Shown: piece by piece, positions 24,963 to 30,664 of the stretch | Numbering within the stretch: position 1 is the first letter of the stretch | Layout: every line of letters begins with the position of its first letter | Assembly (NCBI GenBank): GCA_964628455.1 | Contig: CAZVPD010000021.1 | Span: 1-30,664, forward strand | Length of the DNA stretch: 30,664 nucleotides | Direction of reading: 5' to 3' | From: JAQVWU01 sp964628455 | GTDB taxonomy: Bacteria; Bacillota; Clostridia; Oscillospirales; CAG-272 | The notes under the pieces: model-generated | What the model was told of the DNA's origin: nothing | What the model saw: only the letters and a program-made list of their open reading frames with translations | Database searches by the model: none | Made by a program: the position numbers and the translations under genes

Positions 24963-25751
24963 ATGCATCCTACTATCGAATTGCTTCAAAAAAAAGAAGC
25001 GTTCATCTGTGACATGGACGGTGTCATCTATCACGGAAATAAGCTGCTTGACCATGTTACCGAATTTGTCGACTGGCTACGAACCAACAATAAGAAATTC
25101 CTGTTTCTGACCAACAGCAGCGAGCGTTCGCCGCGTGAATTATGCCAGAAGATGGCGCGCATGGGTTTGTCGATTCCGGAAATTCATTTTTATACCAGCG
25201 CGCTGGCAACGGCTTCTTTCCTGGCCAGCCAGTCTCCGAACGGAAGTGCGTATGTTATCGGTGAACCCGGTTTAGTCAATGCCATGTATGACGCAGGTTT
25301 CTCCATGAATGACTACAATCCGGACTATGTCGTTTTCGGTGAAACACATTCGCTTAATTACGAAAAAATCGAACATGCGGTCAGACTGATCCAAAACGGA
25401 GCGAAATTGATCGGGACAAATTCCGACCTTACCGCACCTTCCGAAAAAGGTATAATCCCGGCCTGCCGTGCTCTGATAGCACCGATAGAAATGGCAACCG
25501 GGAAACAGGCCTATTATATAGGAAAACCGAACCCGCTGATCATGAGGCACGCTCTTAAAACACTCGGCTGCCACAGAATCGACGCAGTGATTATCGGTGA
25601 CCGTATGGATACAGATATTATCGCAGGAATAGAAAGCGAAATGGATACGGTTCTCGTTCTTTCCGGTGTTTCAACGCGTGAAAACATTCAGCAGTTTCCT
25701 TATCGGCCTTCCGTCATACTGCGTGACGTGGGCGAACTGATCGGTTTATAA
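24963..25751 (+). CDS. NagD-like HAD-IIA phosphatase
   Basis: A 262-residue HAD hydrolase of subfamily IIA. Motif I is CDMDGVIYHG with nucleophile D17 and acid/base D19; motif II is LTNSSERSP (T50-N51); motif III lysine lies in 'YYIGKPNPLIM'; motif IV is 'IIGDRMDTDIIAG'. The large C2 cap between motifs II and III is the NagD type. Relatives dephosphorylate small sugar phosphates, nucleoside monophosphates or 4-nitrophenyl phosphate in vitro; the natural substrate here is unknown. RBS GGGAGG precedes ATG 24963. Monocistronic, ending at the shared terminator at 25858-25909. Confidence 0.93.
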   Translation: MHPTIELLQKKEAFICDMDGVIYHGNKLLDHVTEFVDWLRTNNKKFLFLTNSSERSPRELCQKMARMGLSIPEIHFYTSALATASFLASQSPNGSAYVIGEPGLVNAMYDAGFSMNDYNPDYVVFGETHSLNYEKIEHAVRLIQNGAKLIGTNSDLTAPSEKGIIPACRALIAPIEMATGKQAYYIGKPNPLIMRHALKTLGCHRIDAVIIGDRMDTDIIAGIESEMDTVLVLSGVSTRENIQQFPYRPSVILRDVGELIGL

Positions 25752-25857
25752 TCAGAAACAACCGGAAAAGATACCGAACCCAAGCCGTTATGTTACCCCT
25801 TAAGAGAACGCACTCGATCTCCCGCCGTAAGGTGCGATCGGGTATGAAAAAATCATG

Positions 25858-25909
25858 TTAAAATCCGGGTATTCGAAAGCATTCCGCTTTTCGTATACCC
25901 GGATTTTTA
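25858..25909. terminator. Bidirectional terminator between the HAD gene and alaS
   Basis: AAATCCGGGTAT (25861-25872) pairs with ATACCCGGATTT (25895-25906), with an inner CGAAAGC/GCTTTTCG stem and T runs on both strands. It begins 2 nt past the alaS stop. Confidence 0.88.
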
Positions 25910-25911
25910 AC

Positions 25912-28560
25912 TTATATTTTCAGCATATCCGCTATCATGTTCGGAACTGCGGCAAGCGCTTCTTCTGTTTTGGAATGATCTTTCCCTCCGGATGAGGCGC
26001 TGTCGGGACGGCCTCCCCCATTACCGCCGGTCATAACGGCCACCTGTCTTGCGATATTGCCGGCATGAGCGCCTGCCTTAACCGCTTCTTTGCCGCACCC
26101 GACGATAAATTTCAACAGACCGCCGTCAAATACCGAAATCACAACGGCCGTATCCGGATAATTCGATTTTATCTCGTCGCAAAGAGTGCGTGCTGTTTCG
26201 GCTGTGATATTTTCGCCTTTTTTTATGATTACACGAATGCCGCCCACTTTTACTGCACCGCGTATCAGTTCGTCGGTGTGGAAAGAAGCAAGCCTGGAAT
26301 TCAGAGACTCTATTTCATGTTTCAACGAACGGATTTCATTCTGCAGAACAGCCCCGCGGCGCACAATATCCGACGGATTATTGACCTTGAGTTCGCGGGC
26401 TGTATCCGATATCAGCATATCGCGTTCACGAAGCAGATCCAGGACTCCGTAACCTGTCGTCGCTTCGATACGCCGGATGCCGGCAGCCACCGAACTTTCA
26501 GATATTATTTTAAATAAACCGAGTTTGGCTGTATTGTCAAGATGGGTTCCCCCGCATAATTCGCATGAAAATTCACCCATTTTTACGACACGAACCACAT
26601 TTCCGTATTTTTCACCGAAGAGAGCAGTGGCACCCATCGATCGGGCTGTTTCTATGTCCGTTTCCAATGTTATAATTTTATTGCCTATAAGCGCCTCATC
26701 GTTCACCATTCTTTCAATCCGCGCTGTCTCTTCGTTCGTTACGGCTGAAAAATGTGTAAAATCAAAACGCACACGGAACTCATCGACATATGAACCTGCC
26801 TGCCCGACGTGTCCGCCCAGCACTTTTCGAAGTGCTGCCTGAAGCAGGTGAGCTGATGAATGATTGCGCCGGATAGAATCACGGCGACCCGTATCCACCT
26901 CGGCGATAACAGTATCGCCTGCCGTTATAATACCCGTTTCGACAATGCAGGAATGTATCACCATTCCCTCATGCTTTTTCGTATCCGTGACACGGACGAC
27001 CGCATTTTTATTTTTTAAATAACCGGTGTCACCTACCTGTCCGCCGCTCTCGGCATAAAACGGAGTTTTATCGAGGATGATAAGCACACGGCTGCCTTCA
27101 GCCATACTTCCAGCCGCTTCTTTGGTTTCGCCGTCTATGATTGCTATGACTGCAGATTCGTCTGTCGTACGTACATAACCCGTAAATTCTGTTTTATGGG
27201 ATTTATCGATAAAAGCAAGCACGTCTTCCGACCAGCCTAAATCTCCCATGGCAAGCCGTGCAGTCCGGGCACGGTTTTTTTGTTCACGCATGAGAACAGC
27301 ATATCCCTCTTCGTCAATCTTCAGTTTGTTCTCGGCAGCTATTTCCCGCGTAAGATCAATGGGAAATCCGAACGTATCGTTTAATTTGAATATATCCTCA
27401 CCGGGAAGTATCGATTTTCCCTGCCTTACCGTATTCTCAATCATATCCGAAAGGATGTTTAACCCGCTGTCGATCGTTACGGCAAACCTTTCCTCTTCGA
27501 CTGACACGATTTTTTTGATATAACCGAGTTTTTCCGTCAGTTCGGGATATTCACCGGCGTTTTCAAGAGCAACGACATCGATTATCTCCGACAGAAAAAG
27601 TCTTTTGACACCGAGTAACCTGCCATGGCGGGCTGCACGGCGGAGAAGGCGGCGCAGCACATAACCTCGCCCTTCATTTGAAGGAACAACACCGTCACAT
27701 ATCAGAAATGCCGTTGAACGTATGTGGTCGGTGATAACACGCAGTGAGATATCCGATTTTTGCTGCTCGCCGTATTGAACGCCGGCGACAAGAGAAATCG
27801 CTTTCATGATGTTGCGCATCGTATCGACTTCAAACAGACTGTTAACGCCCTGCATAAGACAGGCGAGACGTTCGAGCCCCATTCCGGTATCGATATTCGG
27901 TTTTGCCAGCCGGGTATAGTTCCCCTGACCGTCGTTGTTGAACTGAGTAAAAACAAGATTCCAGAATTCCATAAACCGGTCGCAGTCGCAGCCCGGTTTA
28001 CAATCGGAAGAACCGCATCCGAATTGTTCGCCGCGGTCGAAGTATATCTCCGAACAGGGTCCGCAGGGACCCGAGCCGTGCTCCCAGAAATTATCCGATT
28101 TTCCGAGTCTGACGATTCGGCTTCGCGGTACTCCTACATCCTTTGCCCAGATATCATACGCTTCATCGTCATCGTTAAAAACAGTGACCCATAAACGGCC
28201 GGCAGGCATATCAAGCCACCCGGTGATAAATTCCCATGCCCAGGTTATCGCTTCATATTTAAAATAATCGCCGAAAGAAAAGTTGCCCAGCATTTCAAAG
28301 AAAGTACCGTGTCGTGCCGTTATACCGACCCGCTCGATATCGGGGGTCCGTATACATTTCTGACAGGTGGTCATGCGTCTGTTCAAAGGTTCGATCTCAC
28401 CCGTAAAATATTTCTTAAGCGGGGTCATCCCTGCATTTATCAACAACACCGATTTATCGTTTATCGGCACCAGCGGAAAACTTTTATGTCGCAGATGGTC
28501 TTTGCTCTCGAAAAAGCTCAGATATTTCTCACGGAGTTCGTTTAATCCTGTCCACTGCAT
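25912..28560 (-). CDS. alaS: Alanine--tRNA ligase
   Basis: An 882-residue AlaRS of normal length. The class II catalytic core starts with 'LREKYLSFFESKDHLRHKSFPLVP' and includes motif 2 'GRHGTFFEMLGNFSFGDYFK'-type sequence and 'GMGLERLACL'. The editing domain has the zinc ligands in NHSSAHLLQ (HxxxH) and CELCGGTHLD (CxxxH), used to clear mischarged Ser and Gly. The C-terminal C-Ala domain contains 'GGNGGGRPDSASSGG', the conserved glycine motif. It charges tRNA-Ala. It begins 59 bp downstream of the DUF2791 ATPase gene with RBS AAAGGATGG and no T-box between them, so it may be partly co-transcribed with that gene. Confidence 0.97.
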   Translation of the reverse strand: MQWTGLNELREKYLSFFESKDHLRHKSFPLVPINDKSVLLINAGMTPLKKYFTGEIEPLNRRMTTCQKCIRTPDIERVGITARHGTFFEMLGNFSFGDYFKYEAITWAWEFITGWLDMPAGRLWVTVFNDDDEAYDIWAKDVGVPRSRIVRLGKSDNFWEHGSGPCGPCSEIYFDRGEQFGCGSSDCKPGCDCDRFMEFWNLVFTQFNNDGQGNYTRLAKPNIDTGMGLERLACLMQGVNSLFEVDTMRNIMKAISLVAGVQYGEQQKSDISLRVITDHIRSTAFLICDGVVPSNEGRGYVLRRLLRRAARHGRLLGVKRLFLSEIIDVVALENAGEYPELTEKLGYIKKIVSVEEERFAVTIDSGLNILSDMIENTVRQGKSILPGEDIFKLNDTFGFPIDLTREIAAENKLKIDEEGYAVLMREQKNRARTARLAMGDLGWSEDVLAFIDKSHKTEFTGYVRTTDESAVIAIIDGETKEAAGSMAEGSRVLIILDKTPFYAESGGQVGDTGYLKNKNAVVRVTDTKKHEGMVIHSCIVETGIITAGDTVIAEVDTGRRDSIRRNHSSAHLLQAALRKVLGGHVGQAGSYVDEFRVRFDFTHFSAVTNEETARIERMVNDEALIGNKIITLETDIETARSMGATALFGEKYGNVVRVVKMGEFSCELCGGTHLDNTAKLGLFKIISESSVAAGIRRIEATTGYGVLDLLRERDMLISDTARELKVNNPSDIVRRGAVLQNEIRSLKHEIESLNSRLASFHTDELIRGAVKVGGIRVIIKKGENITAETARTLCDEIKSNYPDTAVVISVFDGGLLKFIVGCGKEAVKAGAHAGNIARQVAVMTGGNGGGRPDSASSGGKDHSKTEEALAAVPNMIADMLKI

Positions 28561-28619
28561 ATAAAATATACCATCCTTTGAATTTTTAAAATTATTATTT
28601 ACAATTTACATACCTTTTT

Positions 28620-29996
28620 TTATATTTCTATATCGTCAAGCGTGTAGTCCGAACTCTTCGATTCTTCGGATTTTTCTTCTCTTGCTTCTGTTGTATTCTC
28701 ATTATGCGCAAGTGTGACCACACCCCTACCCATAACAGCCTGAAAATCAGCTTCCGGATTCTGATAAAGAATATTCAACACAGACATGTAATCGCGCAAT
28801 ATTTCCCGCGGTGTGATGAGGGTGTCGGCTCCCGCCCTTGACAGGCAATGCTTTAAAAAAGCGGTCCGGTTGTCGGTAGAAACACGCGGTTCCCAGTTAT
28901 AATACTGTGCATGCAGTTTGGTCATGCGCGTTATCAATGCAAATAATTCGTCATCGGATAATCTGCGCAGTCTGATAACAGGGCCGATCATATTTTTAAA
29001 TCCCGTGTTTGCAAACTGGCCGTCACATAAACGGCTGCGCAAAGCCTCATAACTGAAAAGTCCGCGCCTCGTATCCTCAAGAAACTGAGGAGTTCCGCCG
29101 AGTATCATTCCGAGTCCCGGTGAACGCCCCTGAAGCGAATCGTTGAACATCGAAAGAAGTTTTTCGTAATTGTTTTCCCTCGATATTCTGTTGGAAATTT
29201 TATACAAATTTACGCATTCATCAATAAAAACGATAAGTCCGCGATATCCGATACGGCGTGAAAACAACGCCATTAATTTCAGATAATCAAACCAGTTATC
29301 GTCATCAATGATGCCGCCCACTTTCAGAACGGCTTTTGCTTCCGTTTTTGTGGCATACTCTCCCCGGAGCCATCGAAGGCAGGCGCTTTTTACCGTTTCG
29401 TCATCATCGCAGAACGATCTGTAGTAAGAAGCAATGACCGACGCAAAGTCAAACCCTCCCACCTGTCCTTCAAGATCGAGAGCCACTTTAAATATGCGGG
29501 AATAAAGCTCATCGCGAAACCACGGCGTGTCCGGTTCATGGCCTTCAGCCGCAACTTCCGCCTGAAGAGCGGATATCCATCGCGCGATAATCTGAGGCAA
29601 AGCCCCGCCTTCGGGAGCGGTTTTAGACGAAAGATTTTTTAACAGTTCCCGGTATGTTGCCACTCCTGTTCCTTTTGCCCCGCAGATCCGGCGTTCCGGC
29701 GAGAGATCCGCGTCCGCCGTCAAAAATCCGCGTTCGAGCGCGAAACCGCGTATCAGCTGAATAAGGAAACTCTTTCCGCTGCCGTATTTGCCTATGATGA
29801 AACGCATCGAACAGCCGTTGTCATTGACCGTTTCAAGATCAGACAATAACGCCGTGATCTCATCACTTCGTCCTATGGCTATATACGGCGCCCCCATCCG
29901 CGGCACAACCCCGGCCGAGACCGAATTCATGAGCGATGACAGAATACGCCGCGGGACTTTTTGTTCATCGCTGCCGCTATTTCCGGCCGTAGACAT
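28620..29996 (-). CDS. DUF2791-family P-loop ATPase (BrxD-like, Ter-associated type)
   Basis: A 458-residue ATP-binding protein. An N-terminal 'RRILSSLMNSVSAGVVPRMGAPYIAIGR' segment leads to Walker A GKYGSGKS (69-76). Walker B is 'GLIVFIDECVNLYKI' (about residue 255), followed by 'SMFNDSLQGRSPGLGMILGGTPQFLED', with an Arg-rich sensor region. This resembles DUF2791, the family that includes BREX protein BrxD and that in many Firmicutes neighbours TerB-N/TerB-C and helicase genes. Its job is not established; it is thought to be an AAA-like motor or regulator in a stress or defence module. I prefer ATG 29996, about 12 nt after GGGAG; a TTG four codons earlier abuts the RBS. It starts 29 bp after the TerB-C stop. 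The acidic tail ends SDYTLDDIEI. Confidence 0.8.
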   Translation of the reverse strand: MSTAGNSGSDEQKVPRRILSSLMNSVSAGVVPRMGAPYIAIGRSDEITALLSDLETVNDNGCSMRFIIGKYGSGKSFLIQLIRGFALERGFLTADADLSPERRICGAKGTGVATYRELLKNLSSKTAPEGGALPQIIARWISALQAEVAAEGHEPDTPWFRDELYSRIFKVALDLEGQVGGFDFASVIASYYRSFCDDDETVKSACLRWLRGEYATKTEAKAVLKVGGIIDDDNWFDYLKLMALFSRRIGYRGLIVFIDECVNLYKISNRISRENNYEKLLSMFNDSLQGRSPGLGMILGGTPQFLEDTRRGLFSYEALRSRLCDGQFANTGFKNMIGPVIRLRRLSDDELFALITRMTKLHAQYYNWEPRVSTDNRTAFLKHCLSRAGADTLITPREILRDYMSVLNILYQNPEADFQAVMGRGVVTLAHNENTTEAREEKSEESKSSDYTLDDIEI

Positions 29997-30025
29997 ATTC
30001 GTTTTCAACTCCCTGTTATCTGTTT

Positions 30026-30664
30026 TTAACTATTCAATGATTTTCTGTCCGTCAGGAGGTTTTTTACTTCGGACAGATAATCCTCGATTATCCGATATTT
30101 ATAACCGTCATTCTCCATGACAATATCGCCGAATGAATGATATAAAGCTTCATTGATCAATTCCGCCGCGGTTTCCGGCATCATGTTTTTTCCGACAGCC
30201 CAATCGCCGAAATCCACATTCCCGGCGGTTATAACGGCAAGTCCTTCCCATACCAACGGCGATATCAAATCGGTCGTATCCGGGGTGTCCGAATCATTCG
30301 GGTCATCGGAAATATCCGGTGCATTTTCACCGGAAATTACCGTCTCGATTATGCCGTTTTCCGAATCTGTCGTTTTATTATCGCCAGTAGCTTCGCTAAA
30401 TGCATCAACAAGACGGCTGGTTATATCCCAGGACCGTTTTTCGATATCAAGAGCGCTGTCAGGCGACAATTCACACTGTGCCGTGTCATAAAGCTTCATA
30501 TAATCCGGGATTTCATTTTCTTTCGTTTTCTTTTTCTGTTTATACGGTTCGAAATATTCGTCGACGAACTTCTTCATGTCTTCGGTCAGAGATGAAGTGG
30601 AAAAACGATTTTTCACTCCCAGCAGTGCCCGCACATGATTTTCAACGCATTTGATCAGATCGGT
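30026..30664 (-). CDS. C-terminal part of a probable TerB-C domain protein (cut by window edge)
   Basis: The last 212 residues of a larger protein whose frame is open to the window edge (first visible residues TDLIKCVENH). Segments 'CELSPDSALDIEKRSWDIT', 'LINEALYHSFGDIVMEN' and 'YRIIEDYLSEVKNLL' resemble the C-terminus of TerB-N/TerB-C proteins of Firmicutes, which are often encoded just upstream of DUF2791 ATPases. A long acidic low-complexity insert (about 30310-30400) sits within the domain. The TerB family is linked to tellurite and stress systems, but its mechanism is unknown. The call rests on my memory of these families and on context, so it is moderate. No start is annotated because it lies outside the window. 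Confidence 0.6.
   Translation of the reverse strand, partial: TDLIKCVENHVRALLGVKNRFSTSSLTEDMKKFVDEYFEPYKQKKKTKENEIPDYMKLYDTAQCELSPDSALDIEKRSWDITSRLVDAFSEATGDNKTTDSENGIIETVISGENAPDISDDPNDSDTPDTTDLISPLVWEGLAVITAGNVDFGDWAVGKNMMPETAAELINEALYHSFGDIVMENDGYKYRIIEDYLSEVKNLLTDRKSLNS

Noticed and set aside
28561..28619. T-box leader for alaS
   Set aside because: Only 59 nt separate alaS from the upstream gene, with no T-box motif or terminator hairpin.

Overview
The window looks like a chromosomal contig from an uncultured, low-to-moderate GC Gram-positive bacterium, most likely class Clostridia (Bacillota). The evidence is: Firmicute-type sigma-A promoters with 17-bp spacers and often an extended -10, a T-box leader, the acpP-mtlD-miaB-ylbF-mutS-mutL gene order, a YabE-like 3D-domain wall protein, and a DUF2791/TerB-C pair. 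No tRNA, rRNA, CRISPR array, insertion sequence or prophage gene was seen. One 10-base N gap (23222-23231) is flanked by a fold-back repeat that looks like an assembly artefact.

Layout. 1-2000: mscL, then a secreted CBM9-like protein with a sortase-like C-terminal tail, both on + with their own promoters. 2042-10342: a minus-strand operon of seven genes running acpP, mtlD, miaB, ylbF, mutS, a small membrane protein and mutL. It joins mismatch repair and tRNA modification with an acidic-tailed acyl carrier protein and a lone mannitol-1-phosphate dehydrogenase. 10369-14006: an aldo/keto reductase, then a T-box-controlled operon of a sodium:solute symporter and a GNAT acetyltransferase. The T-box specifier reads UAC (Tyr), so the symporter is predicted to import tyrosine or a precursor. 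14011-16283: a minus-strand pair made of a UROD/MtaA-like protein fused to a thioredoxin-like domain and a COG0523 (CobW-type) GTPase. 16450-19183: an orphan solute-binding lipoprotein and a divergent sugar-isomerase-like TIM barrel. 19245-24628: MATE exporter, NADP-type glutamate dehydrogenase, the gap-split 3D-domain protein, and rpsI/rplM. 24963-28560: a NagD-like HAD phosphatase and alaS. 28620-30664: a DUF2791 P-loop ATPase and the C-terminal end of a probable TerB-C protein that runs off the window.

The points most worth following are the tyrosine T-box with an extra hairpin inserted in Stem I, the UROD-thioredoxin fusion that has lost the usual His zinc ligand and is paired with a COG0523 GTPase carrying a variant Cys motif, and the TerB-C/DUF2791 module at the right edge. 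Most of the rest is ordinary housekeeping sequence.
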